Positions 27,600 through 37,762 of a stretch of 64,000 nucleotides of DNA are shown piece after piece. Below the pieces are notes generated by a model. It made no database searches, was not told the origin of the DNA, and worked only from the letters and a program-made list of their open reading frames with translations. Made by a program: the position numbers and the translations under genes. The stretch comes from Pseudomonas sp. GGS8 (lineage in GTDB: Bacteria > Pseudomonadota > Gammaproteobacteria > Pseudomonadales > Pseudomonadaceae), in the NCBI RefSeq assembly GCF_024168645.1, contig NZ_JALJWF010000001.1, positions 2,843,001-2,907,000 of the forward strand. The letters are read 5' to 3'. The stretch's first letter is position 1; each line of letters opens with the position of its first letter.

Positions 27600-29300
27600 T
27601 CAGTCCTTCGTGACCCGGTTGATTTCTTCAAGGCTGGTGATGCCTTGCATGGCCTTGAGCAGGCCCGACGTGCGCAGGTCGTTGAAGCCGTCCTTGCGCA
27701 TCTGGAGGTCAATCTCCAGTGAATTGCCTTCGGCCATGATCAGCCGTTGCAGGTCAGGGGTGTTCTTTACCACTTCATAAATCCCCACTCGCCCTTTGTA
27801 GCCAGCGTTGCATTGATCGCAACCAACCGGTTCATAGATCGTGAACGAGCCGATGCGTTCCTCGGGGAAGCCTTCCTTGAGTAGTGTCTCGCGGGGAATC
27901 TCGATGGGCTTCTTGCAATGGCTGCACAATTTGCGCGCCAGGCGCTGGGCAATGATCAGGCTGACCGAGGTCGCAATGTTGAAGCCCTGAATCCCCATGT
28001 TGTGCAGGCGGGTCAGGGTTTGCGCGGCGCTGTTGGTGTGCAGGGTGGAAAGCACCATGTGCCCGGTCTGGGCGGCCTTGATGGCAATTTCCGCAGTTTC
28101 GAGGTCACGGATTTCGCCGACCATGATCACGTCCGGGTCCTGGCGCAGAAACGAGCGCAACGCCTGGGCGAAATCCATTCCCTGCCTGGGATTGACGTTG
28201 ACCTGGTTGACGCCCTCCATGTTGATTTCCACCGGGTCTTCGGCAGTGGAGATGTTGATGTTGACGGTATTGAGGATGTTCAGCCCGGTATAGAGCGACA
28301 CGGTCTTGCCTGAACCGGTGGGCCCGGTCACCAGGATCATCCCCTGGGGTTGCTTGAGGGCAGCCATGTACAGGTCTTTCTGCTCGGGCTCATAGCCGAG
28401 GGCGTCGATGCCCATTTGCGCGCTGGACGGATCGAGGATCCGGATCACCACTTTTTCGCCCCACAGGGTCGGCAGGGTATTGACCCGGAAGTCGATGGAC
28501 TTGCTCTTGGACAGACGCATCTTGATCCGCCCGTCCTGAGGTTTGCGCCGCTCGGAGATGTCGAGACTAGCCATGACTTTGAGCCGGGAAGCAATGCGGT
28601 TAGCCAGTTGCGTCGGTGGCTTGGCGACTTCATGCAGGATGCCATCGGTGCGCATCCGCACGCGGTAGGATTTCTCGTAGGGTTCAAAATGCAGGTCGGA
28701 AGAACCGCTCTTGATTGCATCGAGCAACATCTTGTGGACGAAGCGCACCACGGGCGCGTCATCGGTATCCTGTCCGGCGATGGCGTCCTGTTTCTGGTCA
28801 TCGACCGACTCGATGTCCAGACCGTCGAGGTCGACATCGGCCATCTCTTCCAGGCCGGTGGCGTGGCTGTCGAAGAATTTTTCGATGGCGTCGCTGAGCT
28901 TGTCTTCTTCAACCAGGATGGCTTCGGTGTTCAGCCCGGTGCTGAACTGGATGTCGTTGATGACTTGTTGATTGCTCGGATCGGAAACCCCCACGAACAG
29001 TTTGTTGCCGCGTCGCCAGAGGGGCAGGGCGTGGTGCTGGCGGATCAGTTTTTCGCTGACCAGTCCCTTGGGTTGGGTGTCTTTGTCCAGGCAGTTGAGG
29101 TCCAGCAGGGCCATGCCGAAATGCTCCGAAGCCACCTCGGCGACCTGCCAGCTTTTCAGCAGTTTGTTCTGCACCAGATAGCTGACCAGTGAGACTCGAT
29201 TGCGTTGGGCTTGCTGATACGCCTGTTGCGCACTTTGGTCAGTGATCAGCTCGGCCAGTACCAATTGCTTGGCCAGACCGCTAAGGGCAATGTCATTCAT
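27600..29300 (-). CDS. pilB: type IV pilus extension ATPase PilB
   Basis: Hexameric motor ATPase of 566 residues that powers pilin polymerisation. The N-terminal MshEN-type domain (residues 1-150) has the LGQLLL-like repeats seen in c-di-GMP-binding family members. The core carries Walker A GPTGSGKTVSLY near residue 325, the Asp box and Walker B DPDVIMVGEIRDLETAEIA, and the His box. A tetracysteine zinc site follows (CSHC and CDQC). It is divergent from pilA with about 225 bp between, and is first in the pilB-pilC-pilD-coaE-yacG operon. Confidence 0.97.
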   Translation of the reverse strand: MNDIALSGLAKQLVLAELITDQSAQQAYQQAQRNRVSLVSYLVQNKLLKSWQVAEVASEHFGMALLDLNCLDKDTQPKGLVSEKLIRQHHALPLWRRGNKLFVGVSDPSNQQVINDIQFSTGLNTEAILVEEDKLSDAIEKFFDSHATGLEEMADVDLDGLDIESVDDQKQDAIAGQDTDDAPVVRFVHKMLLDAIKSGSSDLHFEPYEKSYRVRMRTDGILHEVAKPPTQLANRIASRLKVMASLDISERRKPQDGRIKMRLSKSKSIDFRVNTLPTLWGEKVVIRILDPSSAQMGIDALGYEPEQKDLYMAALKQPQGMILVTGPTGSGKTVSLYTGLNILNTVNINISTAEDPVEINMEGVNQVNVNPRQGMDFAQALRSFLRQDPDVIMVGEIRDLETAEIAIKAAQTGHMVLSTLHTNSAAQTLTRLHNMGIQGFNIATSVSLIIAQRLARKLCSHCKKPIEIPRETLLKEGFPEERIGSFTIYEPVGCDQCNAGYKGRVGIYEVVKNTPDLQRLIMAEGNSLEIDLQMRKDGFNDLRTSGLLKAMQGITSLEEINRVTKD

Positions 29301-29373
29301 TGGGATTCCGGACGCAGGCGGTTAATGACTTATAGCCTAGTCAAGCAGTGGAACCAAACCAGCCGAGATGAGG

Positions 29374-29388
29374 TGACAAAAAGTGTCA
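29374..29388. promoter_or_regulatory. candidate PilR enhancer site upstream of pilA
   Basis: Perfect inverted repeat TGACA-AAAAG-TGTCA about 75 bp before the sigma-54 promoter. PilR sites in P. aeruginosa contain a TGTC core, and the spacing fits an upstream activator site. It could also be read towards pilB. Confidence 0.5.
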
Positions 29389-29461
29389 GAAAGTGCGGAT
29401 CCTGGGGGTAGGAAAGGTCTTTGTCGTGATCCCGAGCCCCGTCTGCAAGGGCGCGTACGAC

Positions 29462-29478
29462 TTGGCATGAGCTGTGCT
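29462..29478 (+). promoter_or_regulatory. sigma-54 promoter of pilA
   Basis: TTGGCATGAGCTGTGCT: GG at 29464-29465 and GC at 29476-29477 with 10 nt between, as the -24/-12 rule demands. It lies about 50 nt before the pilA start and is the expected target of PilR. Confidence 0.85.
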
Positions 29479-29526
29479 GTACCCTGTTCAGATCATGAGA
29501 TTTCGACTCATGCATGGAGCCTGTCT

Positions 29527-29937
29527 ATGAAAAATCAAAATGGTTTTACCCTGATCGAACTGCTGATCGTGGTGGCGATCATCGGGATTCTGGCGACGTT
29601 TGCGTTGCCGCAGTACTCGAAGTACCAGGCGCGAGCGAAGGTTACCGCAGCGCTGGCAGAAATCTCGGCACTGAAAGTCCCTTTTGAAGACATTATCAAT
29701 CAAGGTACCGATCCTACCCTCGCCCTGATCGGCGGTACGGCGACTACAGGTAATTGCACGATTACGGCATCGGGTACCTCCTCTAGCGGCGTGGGCACTA
29801 TTGCCTGCACGATCCTCAATGCTCCAGGGCCTGTGCTCAGCAAAACCATTACGCTTTCGCGTACCCTCGCCGGTGGCTGGACTTGCGCTACGACGGCTCT
29901 ACAAGAGTACGCACCTAAAGGCTGCACCGGTACCTGA
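29527..29937 (+). CDS. pilA: major type IV pilin PilA
   Basis: Structural subunit of the pilus. The ATG at 29527 gives leader MKNQNG and mature FTLIELLIVVAIIGILATFALPQYSKYQARAKVTAALAEIS, a textbook pilin N-terminus with Glu5. The precursor is 136 residues and the mature form about 130, short for a pilin. Four cysteines are present (GNCTIT, IACTI, WTCATT, KGCTG), and the last pair can close the D-region loop. Divergent from pilB, with its own sigma-54 promoter and a strong terminator, which allows high expression. Confidence 0.95.
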   Translation: MKNQNGFTLIELLIVVAIIGILATFALPQYSKYQARAKVTAALAEISALKVPFEDIINQGTDPTLALIGGTATTGNCTITASGTSSSGVGTIACTILNAPGPVLSKTITLSRTLAGGWTCATTALQEYAPKGCTGT

Positions 29938-29956
29938 TCCATATCACCCGGCATAA

Positions 29957-29994
29957 ACAATGCCCCGCTTCTCACGACGCGGGGCATTTTTTTG
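29957..29994 (+). terminator. pilA terminator
   Basis: Stem AATGCCCCGC / GCGGGGCATT with loop TTCTCACGAC and a T-run, 20 nt after the pilA stop. Confidence 0.92.
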
Positions 29995-30260
29995 TTGGTC
30001 ATTTGGGGGCGATTTGAATGATCACGAAAACCCCCGACAATTCATGGCCTTAGGCCTGCGTTAAAACCCGCAAGTTGCATGTCGATAATTTCGCACTCAT
30101 GCATTTTGCACGATTTTGAAAATTGTGATTTTTGTTATGTTATTGATTTATAAGTATTTATTTTAAAGCCGCTAGTTGGCACAGCGTTCGCACTCTCTCT
30201 GGTAACCCTGCTGACAAGACGACACGCAGCAGACTTTCCAGAAGAACAGGAGTTACTCGT
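29995..30260. other. intergenic region before BON gene
   Basis: No gene is seen. Positions 30100-30170 are strikingly AT-rich for this genome and could be a bent or nucleoid-protein-binding segment. A possible sigma-54 element lies at 30176-30192. Confidence 0.5.
30176..30192 (+). promoter_or_regulatory. candidate sigma-54 promoter of the BON gene
   Basis: TTGGCACAGCGTTCGCA: the -24 half TTGGCAC is perfect and GG-to-GC spacing is 10 nt; the -12 half is TCGCA instead of TTGCA. It lies about 70 nt before the start codon. Confidence 0.45.
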
Positions 30261-30617
30261 ATGAAGAAGTTCGCTATCGCTGCCGCTACTGCTACCGCGC
30301 TGACCCTGACCATGGCCAACGCTGCATTTGCACAGACCACCCAGACCACCCAGGCTCCTATGGTGCTGGCTGCCGGTGAAGTGACCAAAGCCGAGGAAGC
30401 TACTTCCGATACCTGGATCACGACCAAAGTCAAAGCAGACCTGGTGACCGAAAAAGGCATTCCAGGCACTGATATCAAAGTCGAAACCAACAAAGGTGTT
30501 GTTTCCCTGTCTTCCATGACCGTTCTGACAGAAGCTCAGAAAACAACCGCCGTGGCTATCGCCAAGAAAATCAAAGGCGTCAAAGCGGTGTCCGCTGACG
30601 GCCTGAAAGCCAATTAA
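30261..30617 (+). CDS. exported BON-domain protein
   Basis: Periplasmic protein of 118 residues with a signal peptide (MKKFAIAAATATALTLTMANAAFA) and one BON domain (TSDTWITTKVKADLVTEKGIPGTDIKVETNKGVVSLSS ... IAKKIKGVKAVSADG). BON domains in OsmY-type proteins are linked to envelope stress and phospholipid contact. AGGAG precedes the ATG. Codon use looks optimised, which suggests strong expression. Single gene with a downstream hairpin. Confidence 0.85.
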   Translation: MKKFAIAAATATALTLTMANAAFAQTTQTTQAPMVLAAGEVTKAEEATSDTWITTKVKADLVTEKGIPGTDIKVETNKGVVSLSSMTVLTEAQKTTAVAIAKKIKGVKAVSADGLKAN

Positions 30618-30704
30618 GGCAAAGCTTCTCGCCTGGACCGGGAGAGGATGCGGCAGGCGGGCCAAGTCATACGTCTGTCGCTTTTTGAGAGTTCATGCGA
30701 AAGG

Positions 30705-30757
30705 CCACAAGGATGTGGCCGTTACAGGCCCCGGCATTCGTGTCGGGGCCTGTTCTA
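30705..30757 (+). terminator. hairpins after BON gene
   Basis: A first stem GGCCACA / TGTGGCC is followed by a strong stem CAGGCCCCG / CGGGGCCTG (30725-30752) and TTCTATT. Confidence 0.7.
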
Positions 30758-30789
30758 TTGGGGAGCAATACAAGACAATTGTGGTGGGT

Positions 30790-31089
30790 TCAATTACCGC
30801 GTTTGCTAGTGATTTGAACCAACCGGTTTCCTTCAAAGCGCAGGTACTGGTACATCCCGCTGTTGGGCCCGTAGGTCCATTCCTCGACTTGAAACTCTTC
30901 CCGGCGATTGGCGCTGCGCTTGTAGCCAAGCCCGTCGCGGGCGATGGGCTGTCCGCATTTTTTCAGCACTTCGCTGGACCTGTCCCCGACGCTGATCAAT
31001 TGACTGCCGCAACGCAGGGTATCGGCCGCCGCGGCTTGGCCGGCAGCCAACGCCAGGGCCAGGCTCATAAGCCATTGCGCGCCCATCAT
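30790..31089 (-). CDS. DUF2845 exported protein
   Basis: Small periplasmic protein of 99 residues. A signal peptide (WLMSLALALAAGQAAAA) precedes TLRCGSQLISVGDRSSEVLKKCGQP, the DUF2845 signature with two cysteines that may form a disulfide. The rest (VEEWTYGPNSGMYQYLRFEGNRLVQI) is a SmpA/OmlA-like beta sheet. The ATG at 31089 overlaps the DUF748 stop codon, so the genes form an operon. Function unknown. Confidence 0.82.
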   Translation of the reverse strand: MMGAQWLMSLALALAAGQAAAADTLRCGSQLISVGDRSSEVLKKCGQPIARDGLGYKRSANRREEFQVEEWTYGPNSGMYQYLRFEGNRLVQITSKRGN

Positions 31090-34046
31090 TCGGCATCCAG
31101 ATGCATGGCCGTCACCACGCGGCCATCGCTTTCGGCCTCGCCGAGGTTGGCGTCGATGAAGTACACGCGGTCATCGGCCAACTGCCCTTTGTCCACCAGG
31201 TAGTCCTTGATGCTGCTGGCCCGTTCTTGCCCCAGTTGGCGCAATAGCACCTCGCTGGAACTCCAGAAGTCGATCACGCTTTCACGCATTTTCTTGTTGC
31301 GTTCCTCCTTGCCCAGATCCTTCCATTCGGCGGGGGGCTGGATCTTTAGGCGCGTGCGGTAGATCCCTTCAAGCAGCGGGCCTTTCTCATTGTCAGGCAC
31401 TTGCAGTAATGAAGCCTGGGCCGGCACTTTGTCACCGCGGCGCTGGAGCATTTTGTAGTAGTTGTACTGGTATTCCCGTTCCAGGCGTTGCTCGGCGAGC
31501 AGCGGGCCGTCGCTGCTCTTGGCGGCAGTGCCTTCGATTTCCAGGCGCAGGGCCGGACGCTCCTTGAGCGCCTGGGACAGTTTGATCAGTGTCGCTTCGG
31601 CGTCCTGGCTCAAGTCACTTGAACCTGGTGCAAACGCCACGGTACCCAGGTCCTCTGAACCACCGCCGCTGACCAGCCCGCCAATCATTTTGAACGGAGC
31701 CGCGGCCGCCTTCACGATCAGATTGCGCAGGGTCTGCCAGATGATCGGCATGATGCTGAATTGCGGGTTGTTCAGGTCGCCGCTCACCGGCAGCTCAATG
31801 GAAATCTTTCCATCGACATCCTTGAGCAAGGCAATCGCCAGTTTCAGCGGCAGGCTTACGGCATCCGGACTGTCAACTTTCTCACCCAATTGCAGCTGCT
31901 CGACCACCACTTTGTTTTCGGCCAGGAGCTGGCCGTTGGTGATCTTGTAATGCAGATCCAGATTGAGCCGGCCCTTGCGGATGCGGTAGCCGGCAAACTT
32001 GCCGGAGTAGGGCGTCAGGGTCGTTAGTTCCACCCGTTTGAAACTGGTGGCGATGTCCAGGCTGGCCATTGGGTTGAACGGGTTGACCGAGCCCTTGATG
32101 GTCACCGGTGCATAGCGGTCGACCTTGCCTTTGACGTCGACGCTGGCCGGTTTTACGTGGCGGCTGTCGATGGTGCCGATGTTCCCGTTCAGTTGTTGGA
32201 CGGCCGTGGCGAAGTTCGGCGTCAGGCTGAAGTCGGCGAAGTTTGCCGAACCGTCATTGATGGCAATGCTGCCAATGTGGATGCCCAGCGGTTTTTCTTT
32301 TCCGGCTGCCGGTTTGGCTGCGGCGGTTGTGGTCGTTGCGGCGCCGGAGTCGGCCGGTTGCGGGATCAGCAGGTCATCGATGTTGGTGGTGCGGTCATCG
32401 TTGATCATGAAGCGCGCATAGGGCTGGAACAGGTTGACCTTATCGATCGACAGGCTGTCGCCGTGTTGATAGTTCAGGCCTTCGAGCGCCAACTGCTGCC
32501 ACTTGAGGAAGTCACGGGTTTTCAGGGTGTCGAGGGTATGCAACTGATCAATCTGGGCTTTACCTGTGACGCTGAACGCCAGCGGCTCGGTGCTTTTCAA
32601 GTCGACCGCCAGATCACTGCCCAGCATGCCGCTGCGCAGTTCGAGGCGAATGAACGGATTGATGTAGGACTGGGCGACGCGCAGGTCGATGTCCCTGGTC
32701 TGCACGTTCAGTTTGGCGCTGATCGGGGCCAGATTGACCGTGCCGTCCGCCATGATCTTGCCTTGCTTGCCCACGCCCGTGTCGAGCTTGAGGTTGAAAG
32801 GGGAGCCATTGAGGCTGTCGAAATTTTGCAGATCCAGGTTCAGCGGGCCCAGCTCCAGCGCCACGGCGGGTTGCGCCTTACGGTCGGCCAAATGCACCCG
32901 ATAATTGCGCAATTGCACGTCTTTGAGCAGCACCTGCCAAGGCTTGCTCGGTGCCGGTGGTTGCTTTGGTGAGTCGGCTGCGGCCGGTGTGCTGGCGGGC
33001 TCGGCGTTGGCTTTGGCCGCCTGTTTGGTCGGTTGGCTGGCGAACAGTTTTTGCCAGTCGAGTTGCCCATCGGCTTCGAGGGCGGCCCAGGTTTCCAGTT
33101 TCTGGCTGCGGATCTTGCCGACCACCACTTGCTGCTTGGCCAGATCCACGGTGGTGTCGCTGATGTCCAGCCGTTCGAGCTTCGCCAGCGGTCGGCCGTC
33201 CGGAGCCTTGATGGCGAAAGGCGCGATGCTGACGGCGACGTTGCTCAGCAGCAGTTCGGTGCCCTTGTTCAGATTAAGTTTGTAGTCGGTGCTCAGGTTC
33301 AGGACGCCGTTTTCCAGGACCAGCGGCAACGCATCGCGCACGTAGGGCCACCAGGCTTTCATCTGGCCGTCGGTGACTTTCAACTTACCTTCGGAGGCGA
33401 TCGGGGTCAGGCTGAAATTGCCGGTCCAGTCGATCTGCCCGCCGGACGGGCCGACCGCGACCAGGGTCATGTCGGCGTTGTCGTCGGGCAGGGTGCTGAG
33501 GTTCTTCAGCTCGAAATCGAGTTTGTCGTAGAGGAATTCGATCGGCTCGCTGGGCCGGGCATCTTCGAAGTGCACGTAGCCGCCGGCCAGTTTGATTCGC
33601 TCCACGCGCAGCGGAAAAGGTTTGGCATTCGGGTCGACCGGGGTCGGTTCGCTGGCGGGGATTTTGAACAGCCCGATCAGGTTGAGCGTGCCGTCCTTGC
33701 TAAAGCGGATTTCCGTCTTGGATTTGTCCAGTTCGATATCGGACAGGTGCAGCGCCTTGGTCCACAGACTGTCAATCTGCAGGTTGGCGTACAGGCGTTC
33801 GAAGCCCACTTGTTCCTTGCCCGGCTCGCCGATGACCAAACCCCAAAGGGTCACTTCAAGGCTGAACGGGTTGAGTTCGATTCGCTGAATCGTCGCGGGC
33901 GTCGTGGCGTAGTTGGCCAATTGTTGGTTGGCAACCCGCAACGCGATGCCCGGCAAAATCAGAAACCCCAGCAGGCTGTATAGCGCCAGGGCTGTTAACA
34001 AGGCGCCGATAGCGCGAATCAATCCTTTGGGCATGTGTGGCTTCAT
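31086..34046 (-). CDS. DUF748 AsmA-like envelope protein
   Basis: Large envelope protein of about 986 residues. An N-terminal transmembrane helix (GLIRAIGALLTALALYSLLGFLILPGI) is followed by a long beta-rich DUF748 region with AsmA-like repeats (for example LNLDLQNFDSLNGSPFNLKLDTGVG). The C-terminal part (GTVAFAPGSSDLSQDAEATLIKLSQALKERPALRLEIEGTA) resembles the OmpA peptidoglycan-binding fold. AsmA-like proteins bridge the periplasm and are linked to lipid transport, but no function is shown for this one. Starts at 34046 or 34034 are equally possible; the ATGs at 34100 and 34079 add a non-conserved basic tail. Pro/Ala-rich inserts lie near residues 350-375 and 575-595. Confidence 0.85.
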   Translation of the reverse strand: MKPHMPKGLIRAIGALLTALALYSLLGFLILPGIALRVANQQLANYATTPATIQRIELNPFSLEVTLWGLVIGEPGKEQVGFERLYANLQIDSLWTKALHLSDIELDKSKTEIRFSKDGTLNLIGLFKIPASEPTPVDPNAKPFPLRVERIKLAGGYVHFEDARPSEPIEFLYDKLDFELKNLSTLPDDNADMTLVAVGPSGGQIDWTGNFSLTPIASEGKLKVTDGQMKAWWPYVRDALPLVLENGVLNLSTDYKLNLNKGTELLLSNVAVSIAPFAIKAPDGRPLAKLERLDISDTTVDLAKQQVVVGKIRSQKLETWAALEADGQLDWQKLFASQPTKQAAKANAEPASTPAAADSPKQPPAPSKPWQVLLKDVQLRNYRVHLADRKAQPAVALELGPLNLDLQNFDSLNGSPFNLKLDTGVGKQGKIMADGTVNLAPISAKLNVQTRDIDLRVAQSYINPFIRLELRSGMLGSDLAVDLKSTEPLAFSVTGKAQIDQLHTLDTLKTRDFLKWQQLALEGLNYQHGDSLSIDKVNLFQPYARFMINDDRTTNIDDLLIPQPADSGAATTTTAAAKPAAGKEKPLGIHIGSIAINDGSANFADFSLTPNFATAVQQLNGNIGTIDSRHVKPASVDVKGKVDRYAPVTIKGSVNPFNPMASLDIATSFKRVELTTLTPYSGKFAGYRIRKGRLNLDLHYKITNGQLLAENKVVVEQLQLGEKVDSPDAVSLPLKLAIALLKDVDGKISIELPVSGDLNNPQFSIMPIIWQTLRNLIVKAAAAPFKMIGGLVSGGGSEDLGTVAFAPGSSDLSQDAEATLIKLSQALKERPALRLEIEGTAAKSSDGPLLAEQRLEREYQYNYYKMLQRRGDKVPAQASLLQVPDNEKGPLLEGIYRTRLKIQPPAEWKDLGKEERNKKMRESVIDFWSSSEVLLRQLGQERASSIKDYLVDKGQLADDRVYFIDANLGEAESDGRVVTAMHLDAE

Positions 34047-34140
34047 CTGTCGGAATCGGAGTGCCTTGGAGTATGGCATGCGTTTGCGGTTCCGAAGCAA
34101 TCACGCTTTATAGGATTTGTCTGATAATGGGTGTGGATTT

Positions 34141-35157
34141 TCAGAGCTGCAGGATCAGCGTTTTCAGCGGTGGTTGTTGATCCATCGACGGAAAGTCGCT
34201 GCCCGGTGTCAGCGCTGTCCACTCACGCACCGGGCGTCCGGCCTTCTCTGCGCAGCGTAAAACCTGTTCGCGCCAATCGTCCATGCTGACCTTCGCCAGG
34301 TTGTTGCAGCAGATCAGCACGCCATCGTCGGCAGTGGTCAGCAGCGCCGGTTTGAGCAGACTCTGGTAGTCGCGCAACAGGTCGACCGTGCCGAAAGCAC
34401 TCTTGGCCCAGGCCGGTGGATCGAGCAGCACCAGATCGTATTGACGTGGGTCCAGGCGTTGATAGCTCGGCAGCTTCTGGCCGCGACGCTGGCTGATCGG
34501 TAGACCGGCCAATTGACGAATCGCCGGAAAGTAATCGGACTGGATAAATTCCATGGTCGGCAATTGCGGGTTAAGCAGACCGTTCTCGCGGCCGACCGCT
34601 AGGTTGCCTTCGGCAAAGTCCAGGTTGCACACCTCGCTGGCACCCCCGGCCGCGGCACTCAGGCCGACGCCACAGGTGTAGGCAAACAGGTTCAGCACAC
34701 TTTTGTTTTTGCTGTGCGCCTTGACCCAGCCGCGGGCGTTGCGCAGGTCGAGAAACAGCAACGGATCCTGACCGGCATGGCGTCCGCGAACCCGGTAGTT
34801 CAGCCCCCATTCGTGGCCGATCAAATCTTGCAGGGCCGCTTCGTCGGCGCGGTAGACGGTGTCTTCGCGGTCGATGCGCGAATTGCCGCGAGAGCGGTCG
34901 TTGTACACCAGCAGGGTATCGAGCCCCAGTTGTTGATTGACGGTCTCGTGCAGTTGCAGCAGGGCGTCACGCTCCAACGCCTGATGAAAACTTTGCACCA
35001 ACAGTTGTGGGCCGTAACGGTCGACGGTCAAACCGCCGGCACCTTCCTGGCTGCCATGGAACAGGCGATAGCAATCGGTGCCTTGCTGATGCAGCTCGGC
35101 GAGCAAGTCCTGGCGACGATCGAGGGCGGCGCGCAGCGCCTGATTCAAGGAAGACAT
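34141..35157 (-). CDS. class I SAM-dependent rRNA methyltransferase (RlmI/RlmL-like)
   Basis: Cytoplasmic methyltransferase of 338 residues. The N-terminal part (CYRLFHGSQEGAGGLTVDRYGPQLLVQ) is a PUA-linked EEHEE-type domain as in RlmI. The SAM core has NLFAYTCGVGLSAAAGGASEVCNLDFA (motif I) and the catalytic YDLVLLDPPAWAKSAFG (motif IV, DPPxF-like). The short form lacking the full PUA domain suggests it is a paralogue of RlmI; the target base is unknown. Single gene, with an REP pair upstream. Confidence 0.85.
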   Translation of the reverse strand: MSSLNQALRAALDRRQDLLAELHQQGTDCYRLFHGSQEGAGGLTVDRYGPQLLVQSFHQALERDALLQLHETVNQQLGLDTLLVYNDRSRGNSRIDREDTVYRADEAALQDLIGHEWGLNYRVRGRHAGQDPLLFLDLRNARGWVKAHSKNKSVLNLFAYTCGVGLSAAAGGASEVCNLDFAEGNLAVGRENGLLNPQLPTMEFIQSDYFPAIRQLAGLPISQRRGQKLPSYQRLDPRQYDLVLLDPPAWAKSAFGTVDLLRDYQSLLKPALLTTADDGVLICCNNLAKVSMDDWREQVLRCAEKAGRPVREWTALTPGSDFPSMDQQPPLKTLILQL

Positions 35158-35260
35158 GCTGGGCGCCTTGCTGGAGGGAATTGGGGGCGCGGGAGTTTAA
35201 CAGCTATGGGCTTTGAGTTTGGGTGGCAAATGTGAGGGATGTGGTGGCTGTGAGGCCGTC

Positions 35261-35346
35261 TTCGCGGGCAAGCCACGCTCCCACAGGTAACCGAGTGCTC
35301 TCGGGATAATGCGGTCACCTGTGGGGGCGGGCTTGCCCGCGATGAA
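35261..35346. repeat. REP inverted pair
   Basis: TTCGCGGGCAAGCCACGCTC plus CCACAGGT at 35261-35288 faces ACCTGTGGGGGCGGGCTTGC at 35317-35336. It lies directly downstream of the thiolase remnant. Confidence 0.85.
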
Positions 35347-35364
35347 CGATAACGCGGTCTCGGG

Positions 35365-35590
35365 CTAGCGCTCGATGGCCAATGCAACGCCCTGACCACC
35401 ACCGATGCGCAGGGTGGCCAGACCTTTCTTGGCGTCACGCTTGATCATTTCGTACAACAAAGTCACCAGCCCCCGGCAACCCGAGGCGCCGATCGGGTGG
35501 CCCAGGGCGATGGCGCCGCCGTTGACGTTGACCTTGCTCAGGTCCCATTCCAGCTCCTTGGCCACCGCCAGGGATTGTGCCGCGAAGGCT
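35365..35590 (-). pseudogene. 3' remnant of acetyl-CoA acetyltransferase (thiolase)
   Basis: About 75 codons of a thiolase C-terminus: [38 protein letters not shown] and the tail [19 protein letters not shown]. Intact thiolases are about 390 residues, so roughly 80% is missing. The remnant begins right at the acs stop codon, with no start signal except an internal ATG at 35565. The second catalytic Cys of the CxGGGMG motif is Arg (CGC), and Met is replaced by Gln; the His of GHPIGASG is still present. This is a deletion scar rather than a working enzyme. Confidence 0.9.
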
Positions 35591-37528
<1,938 letters not shown>

Positions 37529-37650
37529 GACGGTTCCTTATGCTTGTTTTGCGACAAGAATAAAGATGCGCCGAGTGGGGAAAGGGTTCAAGTCGAACGC
37601 CCACCGGTTTGGAAGGTGCCCGCCGCAAGGCTTTTGATCGACGCAAACCA

Positions 37651-37740
37651 ATGTGGGAGCGAGCCTGCTCGCGATGGGGGTATGACATTCAACATCAATC
37701 TGAATGTCAGACCGCTATCGCGAGCAGGCTCGCTCCCACA
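37651..37740. repeat. REP inverted pair between acs and pgi
   Basis: ATGTGGGAGCGAGCCTGCTC at 37651-37670 and its reverse complement at 37719-37740, with a central GACATTCAACATCAATCTGAATGTC near-palindromic loop. Confidence 0.9.
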
Positions 37741-37762
37741 AGGGCAGCCGGGTGGCGTCAGA

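Noticed and set aside
35365..35565. Thiolase fragment as a real short gene from the internal ATG
   Set aside because: It covers only the last part of a thiolase, lacks the first catalytic Cys entirely and has Arg for the second.
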